Position numbers and translations under genes: made by a program
Part shown: positions 8,855 through 18,450 of the stretch, one piece after another
Layout of the letters: every line of letters starts with the position of its first letter
How positions within the stretch are numbered: position 1 is the stretch's first letter
DNA from: Asticcacaulis sp. EMRT-3
GTDB lineage: Bacteria; Pseudomonadota; Alphaproteobacteria; Caulobacterales; Caulobacteraceae
NCBI RefSeq assembly: GCF_030027245.1
Contig: NZ_JASERT010000001.1
Location: 2,658,501 to 2,722,500, forward strand
Length of the DNA stretch: 64,000 bases
Direction of reading: 5' to 3'
Notes under the pieces: generated by a model
What the model was told of the DNA's origin: nothing
What the model saw: only the letters and a program-made list of their open reading frames with translations
Database searches by the model: none

Positions 8855-9852
8855 AGCACACCTCCGTTGGCGGGCGCGTTATTGCCGGTATTGAGCTGGT
8901 TCAGACGATTCATGGCCGTTTCGCTGATCTGGCGCGTCGTGTCATCGACCAGCAGGCGCGCCTGAGCGGCATCGAGCCAGGGCTTCATCGCATCATGGGC
9001 GGCGGGCGGCAGGGCGCTCAGGTAACCGAGCGCGCCGCGCAGATCGCCGAGATTGAGGCGGTTTTCGGCACGCGCCAGAATGGCCTCCGTGCCCTGACCG
9101 CTGATATTGTCGGTGCGGCGCACCGAGATGAAGGCCCCCAGCAGGTTACGTACATGGTCGAAAAAGCTGTTCTTGCCGCTGGCGGCCCTGGCGGCGATAT
9201 TGGCCTTGGCGGCGGCGGCCGGAAAACGCACAGCCAGGGTGACGGCGCTCGATACGCCCTTTTCGGCATAGGGACGTAAGGTCGCGGCGAGGGCGGGATT
9301 ATCGAGGCTCGGCTCGGCGGCGGAAAGCTCCGGCAGGAAGGGCGCGCCCTCGGCCGCGGCCAGTTGCAGGGTGCGCGCCGCATAGGCCGCACCCGTGGCC
9401 TGGGTCAGGGCGCGCTGATCGGCTTCCAGCCGGTCCATGCGCGCCGAAAGCTGGGCCAGTGAGCTGCTGTCAGGCGTATAATAGGGGGGCGAAAGCGTGG
9501 TGGCACCAACGGGAGCCTGCGCCTGCGAAGCCTGACCGGGCGGAAGCGGATTCGGTTGCGCGGTCTGGTTTTGCAGGGTGGCGATCCGGGCCTGCAAGGC
9601 GGCGATTTCGGCGTCCTTGCTGGCCTCGGTGGCGTGGGACTGGCTGGCCACGGCGGAATCAGGCGTGCGCGGATGGGTCATTTTCCAGCCGAGCGCTCCC
9701 AGCAGGATGATGAAGCACAGGGCCAGAATCCCGGCAAACAGCAGAAAAACGCGCGTCACCTTGGCGGCCTCGGCGCGGGCCTCCTCGTCCGACATGTCGT
9801 TCGGATCAGTGAGGGGGGCGTCGTTCGGGATGGAGGCCAGTGGATCGCTCAT
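8851..9852 (-). CDS. Mitofilin/Mic60-like inner-membrane protein
   Basis: 333 residues. An acidic cytoplasmic N-terminus (about 1-33) precedes one transmembrane helix (about 34-56, VFLLFAGILALCFIILLGAL). A Gln/Ala-rich coiled coil follows (about 75-105 and 130-165), then a C-terminal helical domain (about 175-320) resembling the mitofilin signature. Alphaproteobacterial Mic60 homologues are known to be encoded next to haem genes and to shape the inner membrane. This gene lies between hemD and hemY, exactly that context. The family call rests on architecture and synteny more than on a conserved motif. Confidence 0.75.
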   Translation of the reverse strand: MSDPLASIPNDAPLTDPNDMSDEEARAEAAKVTRVFLLFAGILALCFIILLGALGWKMTHPRTPDSAVASQSHATEASKDAEIAALQARIATLQNQTAQPNPLPPGQASQAQAPVGATTLSPPYYTPDSSSLAQLSARMDRLEADQRALTQATGAAYAARTLQLAAAEGAPFLPELSAAEPSLDNPALAATLRPYAEKGVSSAVTLAVRFPAAAAKANIAARAASGKNSFFDHVRNLLGAFISVRRTDNISGQGTEAILARAENRLNLGDLRGALGYLSALPPAAHDAMKPWLDAAQARLLVDDTTRQISETAMNRLNQLNTGNNAPANGGVL

Positions 9853-9873
9853 GGCAGCACGTCTCTTCGTTTA

Positions 9874-10620
9874 TCAGGTCAGTACAAGCTGTTCTAACAT
9901 GGAAGCGCCGTCAGGAAACGCGGAAATGCGATGATGCGCCGGATCGGGGGCCAGTTTTTGCAAAGGCGGCGCCGCCATCGCCAGCGCTGCCGCCGTGGCC
10001 TGCCAGACGCTTTGCGAAATGCAGATAAAGGTCAGGCGCTGGCTGAACGCCCTGTCGGGGCGCTGTTGCAGCCGGTGATCAAGCGCCCGCACCGCCGCCG
10101 CACCGCCGCGCGCTGAATGGACGAGCACATAGTCGATACCCGCCGGATCGGGCAGGTCCGGCACGATCTCCACGGTTTCGTAAACGGCGGTTTCGCTGAC
10201 CGTGAAGCCATAGTTTTGCAAGGTGGCGGTCAGCGGCCAGGCGGGTTCAAGCGCGGCGGCATAGAAAAATCGTGTGCTGTGATCGGCCTCGGCGCGGATG
10301 CGGGCGGACAGAGCCTGCACATCGCCCCTGGCGCTGAGGACGTGCTGGAATCCGAGCTGGCGTGCGGTCTGCGCTGTGGCATCGCCGACGCACCAGACGG
10401 TGACGGCGCGGCGCGAACAGATGGCGCTAAAAGCTTTCAGGCCATTGCGGCTGGTCACGATCAGGGCGTCGAAGGCGTGGGGGTCGATCACCGGTCGCAA
10501 CGGCCTGATGTTTAAAACCGGGGCGATCAGGGGCGTAAAGCCGCGCGCCTCAACCGCTCTGGCCGTGGCCGTCGCGCCGTCTTTGGTGCGCGTGATCCAC
10601 ACGACCGGCCCCGCGCCCAT
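9874..10620 (-). CDS. hemD: Uroporphyrinogen-III synthase
   Basis: 248 residues, HemD family, which cyclises hydroxymethylbilane to uroporphyrinogen III in haem and sirohaem synthesis. The sequence is poorly conserved in this family. Supporting segments are VWITRTKDGATATARAVEARGF at the start, DALIVTSRNGLKAF in the first half, and VLVHSARGGAAAVRAL with the Ser/Arg loop in the second. It starts 2 bases after the hemC stop, so the two form one transcript. The mitofilin gene follows 21 bases on. Confidence 0.88.
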   Translation of the reverse strand: MGAGPVVWITRTKDGATATARAVEARGFTPLIAPVLNIRPLRPVIDPHAFDALIVTSRNGLKAFSAICSRRAVTVWCVGDATAQTARQLGFQHVLSARGDVQALSARIRAEADHSTRFFYAAALEPAWPLTATLQNYGFTVSETAVYETVEIVPDLPDPAGIDYVLVHSARGGAAAVRALDHRLQQRPDRAFSQRLTFICISQSVWQATAAALAMAAPPLQKLAPDPAHHRISAFPDGASMLEQLVLT

Positions 10621-10622
10621 AA

Positions 10623-11567
10623 TCAGCCCACGGCCAGAATGAGATCGGGCCCGGCCTCGGCCCTGATCTCCTCGCCGAGTTTACGGCCCAGGGCATGGGC
10701 GCTCTGTGCGTGGGCGGCGGCCAGCGTGGCGCGCCTTTGCCAGCGCTTTTTGCCATCGGCGCTTAAGGCCTCGACGAACAGATGCAGGCTTGTGCCGTCA
10801 AGCCGGGCATAGGCCCCCACCGCCGTGCGGCACGAGGCTTCGAGCGCCTCCAGCGCGCCGCGTTCGGCCCGCACGCAAATAAAGGTCGGTTCATGGTGAA
10901 GTTTTTTCATCCAGTCCGCCCCGGCGTCTTCGCTACGGCACTGGATGGCCAGCGCGCCTTGGCCGGGGGCGCTGGCATAGATGTCGGGGTCGATAAAGGA
11001 GCGGATATGCGAATCGAGCCCCAGCCGGTTCAGGCCCGCCGCGGCCAGCAGCAGGGCGTCGCACTCCCCGGCCTGCAACTTGGCCAGCCGCGTATCGACA
11101 TTGCCGCGCATCATGACGATCTGAAGGTCGGGGCGGCGGCTGAGGGCCTGGGCCTGACGGCGCATCGAGGCGGTGCCCAGCCGCGCGCCCTGCGGCAATT
11201 CGCTCATCGAGACATAATTGGGGCTTAAAAAAGCATCGCGCGCATCCTCGCGTTCGGGCACGGCGCACAGGCTAAGGCCCGGAATATCATCGGCGGGCAT
11301 GTCCTTCAGCGAATGAACGGCCACGTCGATTTCGCCGCGCAGCAGGGCGTCTTCGATTTCCTTGGTGAAGAGCTGCTTGCCGCCCGCCTCGATCAGGCGG
11401 CGATCCTGAATGCGGTCGCCCGCTGTCGAGATAATGGTCAGCGGCGCGATCTCATCGGCGCGTGACGGGTCTTCATTCAGGGCGGCCACGATGCGGCGCT
11501 GCACCCAGCCGCACTGGGTCAGGGCCAGTTTCGAACCGCGCGTGCCGATTTTCAAGCGTGCCGTCAT
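10623..11567 (-). CDS. hemC: Hydroxymethylbilane synthase (porphobilinogen deaminase)
   Basis: 314 residues. Condenses four porphobilinogens into hydroxymethylbilane. It shows the substrate-binding stretches IGTRGSKLAL, AVHSLKDMP (catalytic Asp89 in KDM), GTASMRRQAQ and RGNVDTRLAKL, and the dipyrromethane cofactor Cys246 in LEASCRTAVGAYA. The ATG at 11567 (MTARLKIGTRG) is preceded by GGAG at a good distance. An in-frame ATG at 11582 lacks this. First gene of hemC-hemD-mitofilin-hemY and divergent from tsaD. Confidence 0.96.
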   Translation of the reverse strand: MTARLKIGTRGSKLALTQCGWVQRRIVAALNEDPSRADEIAPLTIISTAGDRIQDRRLIEAGGKQLFTKEIEDALLRGEIDVAVHSLKDMPADDIPGLSLCAVPEREDARDAFLSPNYVSMSELPQGARLGTASMRRQAQALSRRPDLQIVMMRGNVDTRLAKLQAGECDALLLAAAGLNRLGLDSHIRSFIDPDIYASAPGQGALAIQCRSEDAGADWMKKLHHEPTFICVRAERGALEALEASCRTAVGAYARLDGTSLHLFVEALSADGKKRWQRRATLAAAHAQSAHALGRKLGEEIRAEAGPDLILAVG

Positions 11568-11694
11568 CTCGTCTCCGGGCATTGGATGTGAGGCTTCGCG
11601 GCGACAAGCTGCAAAATCGCTTGACGCCGCCCCTTTCGTCTTTGTCTAAGAGACACCACTTTTCGCATTGGGTTACAAGGCCGCTTTACCGCAC

Positions 11695-12843
11695 ATGACG
11701 CCTCATCCACCATTATCCGATCCCGCTCTGACCGTGTTGGGCCCCCTGACTGTGCTGGGTATCGAATCGAGCTGTGATGAAACCGCCGTCGCCGTGGTGC
11801 GGCGCGATGGCGCGGGCACGCATGTCTTAGCGAGCCTCATCTATTCGCAAACCGCCGAACACGCCGAATTCGGCGGGGTGGTGCCGGAAATCGCTGCGCG
11901 CAGCCATGTCGAAACCATTGACGAACTGGCGCAGCGCGCTTTGGCCGAGGCCGGTCATCCGGCGCTCGACGCCGTGGCAGCCACGTCCGGCCCCGGCCTG
12001 ATCGGCGGGGTGATGGTGGGTTTGAGCTTCGCCAAGGGATTTGCGCTGGCGCGTGATTTGCCGCTCATCGGCGTCAATCATCTCGAAGGCCACGCCCTGT
12101 CGGCCCGCCTGAGCGAGGACGTGGCCTTTCCGTTTTTGCTGTTGCTCGTATCGGGCGGCCATTGCCAGCTTTTGAGCGTGAAAGGCGTTGGCGATTACGA
12201 GCGCCTCGGCACCACGATCGATGATGCGGCGGGCGAGGCATTCGATAAGACGGCCAAGATGCTGGGCCTCGGCTATCCGGGCGGGCCAGCCTTGGAAGCC
12301 TGTGCCAGGGACGGCGATGCGGCGCGGTTCAGCCTGCCACGCGCCCTTCTGGGCCGCAAGGACTGCGATTTTTCCTTTTCCGGCCTGAAAACCGCTGCCG
12401 CGCAACTGGCCCATGCCGAGGTGAAAACGCTTAAGGATCGCGCCGATCTGTGCGCCTCAGTTCAGGCCGCGATTGCGCGCCAGCTTGTCGAGAAATCCGA
12501 GCGCGCCATGAAGCTTTTCTTGCAGGAAAATGCCGTGGAAAAACCGGCCTTTGTGGTGGCAGGCGGGGTGGCGGCCAATCAGACGATCCGCGCCGTGCTG
12601 AAGGCTGCTGCCGAAAAACATGGCTTCGTCTTTACCGCTCCGCCGTTGAAGTACTGCACCGACAATGCCGCCATGATCGCCCTGGCAGGCCTTGAACATT
12701 TCGCCAAGCTTTGCGACAACAGGGCCGATCTGAAACAGAAAAGCATGGGCCTGTCGGCGCGTCCGCGCTGGCCGCTCGATGAGATCCGCGCCGCCAGCCA
12801 GCCGGTGCATAAAAAATCAGGCCGCAAGGGAGTAAAAGCATGA
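11695..12843 (+). CDS. tsaD: tRNA N6-adenosine threonylcarbamoyltransferase
   Basis: About 382 residues. Transfers the threonylcarbamoyl group to A37 of ANN-decoding tRNAs together with TsaB, TsaE and TsaC. ASKHA-fold landmarks are present: [14 protein letters not shown], the metal-binding HxxxH in [46 protein letters not shown] and [10 protein letters not shown]. The N-terminal 20 residues before [11 protein letters not shown] are longer than usual, and an internal start near 11750 cannot be excluded. The gene is divergent from hemC and overlaps gpsA by 4 bases (ATGA). Confidence 0.96.
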   Translation: MTPHPPLSDPALTVLGPLTVLGIESSCDETAVAVVRRDGAGTHVLASLIYSQTAEHAEFGGVVPEIAARSHVETIDELAQRALAEAGHPALDAVAATSGPGLIGGVMVGLSFAKGFALARDLPLIGVNHLEGHALSARLSEDVAFPFLLLLVSGGHCQLLSVKGVGDYERLGTTIDDAAGEAFDKTAKMLGLGYPGGPALEACARDGDAARFSLPRALLGRKDCDFSFSGLKTAAAQLAHAEVKTLKDRADLCASVQAAIARQLVEKSERAMKLFLQENAVEKPAFVVAGGVAANQTIRAVLKAAAEKHGFVFTAPPLKYCTDNAAMIALAGLEHFAKLCDNRADLKQKSMGLSARPRWPLDEIRAASQPVHKKSGRKGVKA

Positions 12844-13847
12844 CGGTGGAAACCTTCACAAAGGTCGGCGTCATCGGAGCGGGCGCCTGGGGCACGGCTC
12901 TGGCTCAGGTGCTGACGCTGGGCGGCAATGCCGTTTTGCTGCACGCCCGCGAGGCCGAGGTGGTGGCCTCGATCCGCGATGCGCGCGAAAACACGCTCTA
13001 TCTGCCGGGCGTGACCCTGTCCGACGCCATCACCGTGACCTCCGATCTGGCGGTTCTGGCTGGTTGCGACCTGATTCTGGCCGTGCCGCCCGCCCAGCAT
13101 ATGCGCGCTACCCTGACCGCCTTTAAGCCGTTTGCGCAGCCGGGTTTGCCGGTCGTTCTGTGCGCCAAGGGGGTGGAGCGCGGCTCCGACGCCCTGATGA
13201 CCGAGGTGCTGGGCGATGTGCTGCCGGAGGTGGCGCAGGCCGTGCTGGCCGGGCCCAATTTCGCCCGCGAAGTGGCGCTGGGCCTGCCCTCGGCCGTGAC
13301 TCTGGCCTGCGCCGATATGGCGATGGGCGCGAAGATCGCCGCCACCCTGGCCGGGCCCACCTTCCGGCCCTATCAGTCGAACGATCTGATCGGTGCGGAA
13401 TCGGGCGGGGCGATCAAGAATGTCATCGCCATCGCCTGCGGTATCGCGGAGGGCAAGGGGCTGGGCCGCAACGCCCATGCCGCCCTGATCACGCGCGGTT
13501 TTGCCGAAATGACGCGGCTGGCTATGGCGATGGGGGCGCAACTCGTCACCATGACGGGCCTGTGCGGCATGGGCGATCTGGTGCTGACCTGCTCATCGCC
13601 GCAATCGCGCAATATGAGTGTCGGTCTGGCGCTCGGCAAAGGCCAGACGCTGGAAGAGGCGCTGGCCGGTAAGGTGTCGGTGGCCGAGGGCGTGCAATCG
13701 GCGCCCGCCGTCTGCGATCTCGGCAGAAAATTCGGTGTCGATCTGCCGCTGTGCAATGCGGTTAATGCCGTGCTGACCGGCGCTCTGTGCGTCGATGGCG
13801 CGATTGATGCCCTTTTGTCGCGCCCACTCAAGACAGAGCGGGTGTAG
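12840..13847 (+). CDS. gpsA: NAD(P)-dependent glycerol-3-phosphate dehydrogenase
   Basis: 335 residues. Reduces dihydroxyacetone phosphate to sn-glycerol-3-phosphate for phospholipid synthesis. Rossmann motif [36 protein letters not shown], the catalytic Lys in [16 protein letters not shown], the conserved [16 protein letters not shown] and the C-terminal [13 protein letters not shown] block are all intact. Translationally coupled to tsaD through a 4-base overlap, a common alphaproteobacterial pairing. Confidence 0.96.
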   Translation: MTVETFTKVGVIGAGAWGTALAQVLTLGGNAVLLHAREAEVVASIRDARENTLYLPGVTLSDAITVTSDLAVLAGCDLILAVPPAQHMRATLTAFKPFAQPGLPVVLCAKGVERGSDALMTEVLGDVLPEVAQAVLAGPNFAREVALGLPSAVTLACADMAMGAKIAATLAGPTFRPYQSNDLIGAESGGAIKNVIAIACGIAEGKGLGRNAHAALITRGFAEMTRLAMAMGAQLVTMTGLCGMGDLVLTCSSPQSRNMSVGLALGKGQTLEEALAGKVSVAEGVQSAPAVCDLGRKFGVDLPLCNAVNAVLTGALCVDGAIDALLSRPLKTERV

Positions 13848-13920
13848 CTGTTTATAACCATGTATATCGTATATGTGTTATACGGAGATATACATTGCTA
13901 TAAATTATTAGACAGGCTAC
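13848..13920 (+). promoter_or_regulatory. AT-rich leader of the orphan ATPase gene
   Basis: These 73 bases are strikingly AT-rich (repeated TATA, TATACG and ATATAC steps) compared with the surrounding DNA. They probably hold the ATPase promoter. Exact boxes cannot be fixed. The composition shift hints that the ATPase gene arrived separately from gpsA. Confidence 0.4.
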
Positions 13921-15105
13921 ATGTGGCCTATGAAATCGATTTCGAATCCTTTTGCGCCCGGTGCCGGTTCGCAGCCTCCGGAACTGGCAGGGCGCGATCA
14001 GATTATTCAGGACGCGGACATTGCCCTGCAACGTATTTTGCTGGGCAGGCATGACCGATCCCAGATACTGCTGGGTCTGCGCGGGACAGGAAAAACCGTT
14101 CTGCTGAACAAGATCGAACAATTGGCGGAACACCACGGCCACCTCACCTCCTTTATCGAAGCACCGGAAGACAAGACGCTCGCGGAACTTCTTTATCCGC
14201 GCCTTCACCAGACCTTGCGCAAACTGTCCTTCGTGGAAAGCGCCAGGGTCGCCGTATATAATGCCACGCGCGCCCTGCGGGCGTTTGCGGGCGTTTTCAA
14301 AATTTCGATGGACGATTTGTCGCTATCGGTTGATCCCGAAGCCGGCACGGCGGATAGCGGCATACTGGAATATGATCTCAGCGATCTGTTCGTGCGCGTC
14401 GGCGAAGCGGCGAAGGCAGCCAACAAGGCCTGGAGCCTGCTGATCGATGAGGTGCAATACCTGTCGGAAGAGGAACTGTCGGCCCTGATCGTGGCCCTGC
14501 ACCGCGTCAACCAGAAGTCATTGCCGATCATTTTCTTCGGCGCCGGATTGCCGCAGGTGGCGGCACTTTCCGGCAATGCCAAATCCTATGCCGAAAGACT
14601 GTTCAAATATACGACGGTTGACAAGCTGGACAGGGTTTCCGCCGCCGCAGCCATAAGACAGCCGGTAGTGGATGAGGGTGAAGCCATTTCTGATGAAGCG
14701 CTGGAAGCTATTTTCGAACATACCAGCGGCTACCCCTATTTTTTACAGGAATGGGGGTATCAGTCATGGAATATAGCCAAAGCCTCGCCCATCAGCGCCG
14801 AAGATGTGCGGCAGGCTTCGGGCGCGGCTCTGACGCGGCTTGATGATGGCTTCTTTCGGGTGCGCTTTGATCGCCTGACTCCCAAGGAACGTGATTATGT
14901 TCAGGCCATGGCGACGCTCGGCAAGGGGCCTTATCGCTCTTCCGATGTGGCGGATGTGCTGGGAGAAACCGTGCAGGCCCTTGGGCCTTGCCGCGCCAAG
15001 ATCATTAACAAGGGCATGATCTATAGTCCTGCTCATGGCGATATTGCTTTCACAGTGCCGATGTTCGAGGATTATCTGAAAAGAATCCTGGCGTCGGCAG
15101 CCTGA
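13921..15105 (+). CDS. Orphan P-loop ATPase with C-terminal winged helix (Orc1/Cdc6-like AAA)
   Basis: 394 residues. Walker A is GLRGTGKT at about 52-59, Walker B SLLIDEVQY at about 172-180, and a sensor-1-like strand PIIFFGAGLP at about 202-211. A helical lid carries TSGYPYFLQEWGYQSW, and the C-terminus (about 320-390) predicts as a winged helix (LTPKERDYVQAMATLG through AFTVPMFEDYLKRI). The layout resembles AAA_16/Orc1-Cdc6-type ATPases, which use the winged helix to bind DNA. The role in bacteria is unknown. It stands alone, with no toxin, nuclease or transposition partner beside it. ATG codons at 13921 and 13930 are both possible. Confidence 0.8.
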   Translation: MWPMKSISNPFAPGAGSQPPELAGRDQIIQDADIALQRILLGRHDRSQILLGLRGTGKTVLLNKIEQLAEHHGHLTSFIEAPEDKTLAELLYPRLHQTLRKLSFVESARVAVYNATRALRAFAGVFKISMDDLSLSVDPEAGTADSGILEYDLSDLFVRVGEAAKAANKAWSLLIDEVQYLSEEELSALIVALHRVNQKSLPIIFFGAGLPQVAALSGNAKSYAERLFKYTTVDKLDRVSAAAAIRQPVVDEGEAISDEALEAIFEHTSGYPYFLQEWGYQSWNIAKASPISAEDVRQASGAALTRLDDGFFRVRFDRLTPKERDYVQAMATLGKGPYRSSDVADVLGETVQALGPCRAKIINKGMIYSPAHGDIAFTVPMFEDYLKRILASAA

Positions 15106-15177
15106 CGCAAAAGTCTCGCCGGCTGCGGGAATCCCTGCTAGCTTCGCCGCAATCATAAAAACAGCGGAGGAGAGACT

Positions 15178-16101
15178 ATGAAAGCCCACTGGAAAACGCT
15201 GGCCCTTGCCTCGGCCCTGATGGGCGCGGCCTGTCCGGCCCTGGCGGCACCGCGCCCGGCGATCACCGGCGTTTCGCATATCGCCATCTACAGCGCCGAC
15301 CCGGCCAGAACCGAGGCCTTTTACGTTCATGATCTCGGCGCGACAAAGGGCTCCGATCCCGAAAATCCGCTCGGCGCGCGCTATTATTTTTCACCCGGCC
15401 AGTTTGTCGAATCCCTGCCCCTGCCTGCCGGTGCGGGCGCTGACCGGCTCGATCATATCGCCTTCACCACGCCCGATGCCGCCGGTTTGCGCGGCTGGTT
15501 TGAGACACAGAAGATCACGCCGGGCGCTTTGATGCGCGGCAGCGATGGCAGTCAGTGGTTCGATGTCAGCGATCCCGAAGGCAACAGGGTCGAGTTTGTG
15601 CAGTATCCGGCGCAACTGCCCGATGTGCCGAATGATCCTCTGTCGGATCACATCATCCATGTCGGGCTGATCGTGCATGATGCCGCGAAGGAAGACAGGT
15701 TTTACCGCACCCTGCTCGGTTTTCGGCCCTATTGGCATGGCGGCTTTGATGACCATAAGGATGACTGGATTTCGCAGCAGGTGCCCGATGGCGGCGACTG
15801 GATCGAATATATGATCCAGCCGGGCACCGGCCCCATTCCTGCCGGGATGAGCCAGCAGACGGCGGGTGTGCTCAACCACTTTTCACTCGGCGTCGCCAAT
15901 ATCGAGGCGACCTATACGACCCTGTGGAATGGGGATCGCCTGAAAGGGCAAGACCCCAACACCGTACCCAAGATCGGGCGTGACGCCAAGTGGCAGCTCA
16001 ACCTGATCGATCCCGATGGCACGCGCGCCGAAATCATGGAATTCCACGCCATCGGCACGCCGTGCTGCTCGCCCTTCACCGCGCCCGATCCGGTGAAATA
16101 G
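15178..16101 (+). CDS. Secreted protein with two VOC (glyoxalase/dioxygenase-fold) domains
   Basis: 307 residues with a Sec signal peptide (about 1-23, ending ACPALAA). Two VOC modules follow. The first (about 28-145) contains GVSHIAIYSADPARTEAFY and DVSDPEGNRVEFVQ. The second (about 157-290) contains HVGLIVHDAAKEDRFYRTLLGF and LNLIDPDGTRAEIMEFH. The metal-ligand pattern His/Glu is visible in both. VOC enzymes are usually cytoplasmic, so export is unusual. The reaction is unknown. A strong GGAGGAGAG ribosome site precedes the ATG. Convergent with the GH3 gene, 5 bases apart. Confidence 0.85.
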   Translation: MKAHWKTLALASALMGAACPALAAPRPAITGVSHIAIYSADPARTEAFYVHDLGATKGSDPENPLGARYYFSPGQFVESLPLPAGAGADRLDHIAFTTPDAAGLRGWFETQKITPGALMRGSDGSQWFDVSDPEGNRVEFVQYPAQLPDVPNDPLSDHIIHVGLIVHDAAKEDRFYRTLLGFRPYWHGGFDDHKDDWISQQVPDGGDWIEYMIQPGTGPIPAGMSQQTAGVLNHFSLGVANIEATYTTLWNGDRLKGQDPNTVPKIGRDAKWQLNLIDPDGTRAEIMEFHAIGTPCCSPFTAPDPVK

Positions 16102-16106
16102 GTCAG

Positions 16107-18368
16107 CTATTGTCCGCTGACATAGTGGCCGTTGACATCGAAGACCAGCTTGCCAAGCGTCACCTGCACGCTGGCTTGCGTATCGGCAGCGGAGGCACCC
16201 GCCGTCACCGTGTAGCTGCCCGGTGCCACCGTCCATTGCTTTGAGGTGGAATTGTAAGTGGCCAGCAGGCGCGGATCGATGGTGATCTGCGCCGTCTGGC
16301 TCTGAGCGGGGGCGAGGTCGAGCTTGGCGAAGCCGCCGAGGCGTTTCGGCGCTTCCCAGTTCGCACCGGACACGCCTTGACCCGACACATAGATCTGCGC
16401 CACATCCTTGCCCGCCACCTTGCCGGTGTTTGTCAGGGTTACGGCCACGATCAGCCCGTCATGCGTGACATCGACCGGATGCAGATCGCTTAGGGTGAAC
16501 TGCGTATAGCTCAGGCCGTAACCGAACGGAAACAAAGGCTTATAGCCCTTCTTGTCGAACCATTTATAGCCGACAGCCGCGCCTTCGACATCGTAATCGG
16601 CGGTGTAGCGGCCATCATGTTTCGTATCGCCCTTGCCGCCAGCCAGTACCGGATGCGGCAACTGATCGAGCGAGGCCGGGAAGGTGAGGGGCAGATGGCC
16701 CGACGGATTGACTTCGCCGGTCAGGACGCGGGCAATCGCCTCGCCGCCGCCTGCACCGGGGAACCACGCCTCGATCACCGCGCCCACATTTTCAAGCCAC
16801 GGCATGGTGACCGGATCGCCGGTTTCCAGCACCACCACTGTATGCGGATTGGCCCTGGCGACGGCGGCGATCAGGGCGTCCTGATGGTTCGGCAGGGCCA
16901 GGTCTTTCTGGTCCATGCCCTCGGCTGACCACTGGGTGGCGAAAACAATAGCGATGTCGGCGTTGGCCGCCAGCTTCGCTGCCTTGCCTGCGTCCTTGCC
17001 GGAATCGTACACCACGCTGGCGGAGGTGCGCGCCTGCACCCCCTTCATCGGCGAGGACGGATCATAGACCATCGGGCCGGGAAAGGCGTCAGGCCCGTCA
17101 TTGGGCAGGATCAGCCCATTGGCGGGCGCGCCATGCGGATAGACCTGTGACGAGCCGCCGCCCGACAGCACGCCGACATCGGCATGGCCGCCGATGATGA
17201 CGATCTTTTTCGCCGTCCTGGCCAAAGGCAGAATGCCGTCATTTTTGAGCAACACAATGGCCTCTTCTTCGTCGGCCTGACTGACGGCGGCATCGGCAGC
17301 ATAGTCGATCCTGGCTGACTGATCGCCTGCCACCGGATCATCGACGAGGCCATGCGCGAACATGGCGTAGAGGATGCGGTGAACCATGTCGTCAAGCCGC
17401 GCCTGCGGCACCTGACCCGCCGCGATGGCGGCCTTCAGCGGCTCGGCGAAATAGCGCGTCTTGCCGAAGGGCCAGCCCGATTGCTGGTCAAGGCCGCTAT
17501 TGGCCGCCTTGACGGTGGAATGGGTGGCGCCCCAGTCGGTCATGACATAGCCCTTGAAGCCCCAGTCGGTCTTCAGCACATCACTGAGCAACCACTTGCT
17601 TTCGCAAGCATAATCGCCATGCACGATATTGTAGGAACACATGACCGAGCCGGGCTGGCCGATCTCATTGGCGATCTGGAAGGCCAGCAGGTCGGAGGTG
17701 CGCGCCGCCGCGTCGTCGATCTTGACATCAAGGTCGGACTGGCTGGTTGACTGGTCGTTGAAGGCGTAATGCTTCAGCGTCGAGATAATATGGTTCGACT
17801 GGATGCCCTTGATTTCATTGCCGTCGATAGTGCCGGCCAGCAAAGGGTCTTCGCCGGCATATTCGAAATTGCGGCCATTGCGCGGATCGCGGGCCAGATT
17901 GACCCCGCCGGCCAGCATGACGTTAAACCCTGAAAAACGTGCCTCATGGCCGATCATCGCCCCGCCCTGATAAGCCAGTTCGGGGTTCCAGGTGGCGGCG
18001 GTGGCCATGCCCGATGGCAGGGAGGTGCGCAGGCGCGGCGTGGGCGAACGCTGGGTGGCGACCCCGACCCCGGCGTCGGTCTGCCATTGCGCCGGAAGGC
18101 CGAGACGGGCGATTCCGGGTACGAAACCGGCGGAATCGGGCAGGCCGTCGGCGGGCGCTTTAAAATTTTCCCACGGTGCGTCGGTTGAGAAATAGCCGAA
18201 GACCAGTTGCAGCTTTTCGTCCTGCGTCATGGCGGCCACCGCCGCATCGGCGCGCGCCTCGGGCGACTGGCTGGCGTCAAGCCACGGCTGGGCAGGTGCG
18301 GCGGTCTGGGCGAAGGCGGGCACCGTGATGAGCGCCATGACGGAACCGAGCAAAAGGGCCTTGAACAT
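16107..18368 (-). CDS. Periplasmic beta-glucosidase, glycoside hydrolase family 3
   Basis: 753 residues. Signal peptide about 1-22 (LLLGSVMALITVPAFAQ). The GH3 N-terminal barrel carries the catalytic nucleophile Asp in GYVMTDWGATHS, plus ARDPRNGRNFEYAGEDP and KHYAFNDQ. The GH3 C-terminal domain (KNDGILPLARTAKKIVIIG, ATQWSAEGMDQKDLALP) is followed by a fibronectin-III-like domain (VTLTNTGKVAGKDVAQIYV). It cleaves terminal beta-linked glucose (or xylose) from oligosaccharides. The start at 18368 follows AGGAGAGGATAA. A longer frame to 18554 would mask the signal peptide and overlap the SDR gene. Confidence 0.93.
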   Translation of the reverse strand: MFKALLLGSVMALITVPAFAQTAAPAQPWLDASQSPEARADAAVAAMTQDEKLQLVFGYFSTDAPWENFKAPADGLPDSAGFVPGIARLGLPAQWQTDAGVGVATQRSPTPRLRTSLPSGMATAATWNPELAYQGGAMIGHEARFSGFNVMLAGGVNLARDPRNGRNFEYAGEDPLLAGTIDGNEIKGIQSNHIISTLKHYAFNDQSTSQSDLDVKIDDAAARTSDLLAFQIANEIGQPGSVMCSYNIVHGDYACESKWLLSDVLKTDWGFKGYVMTDWGATHSTVKAANSGLDQQSGWPFGKTRYFAEPLKAAIAAGQVPQARLDDMVHRILYAMFAHGLVDDPVAGDQSARIDYAADAAVSQADEEEAIVLLKNDGILPLARTAKKIVIIGGHADVGVLSGGGSSQVYPHGAPANGLILPNDGPDAFPGPMVYDPSSPMKGVQARTSASVVYDSGKDAGKAAKLAANADIAIVFATQWSAEGMDQKDLALPNHQDALIAAVARANPHTVVVLETGDPVTMPWLENVGAVIEAWFPGAGGGEAIARVLTGEVNPSGHLPLTFPASLDQLPHPVLAGGKGDTKHDGRYTADYDVEGAAVGYKWFDKKGYKPLFPFGYGLSYTQFTLSDLHPVDVTHDGLIVAVTLTNTGKVAGKDVAQIYVSGQGVSGANWEAPKRLGGFAKLDLAPAQSQTAQITIDPRLLATYNSTSKQWTVAPGSYTVTAGASAADTQASVQVTLGKLVFDVNGHYVSGQ

Positions 18369-18450
18369 GCGGTTATCCTCTCCTGATTTTTTTATGATCC
18401 GCAGTCTTGCCCCCGGCCCGCCTTCGCGTAAAGCCGTTTGTGACGGACGC

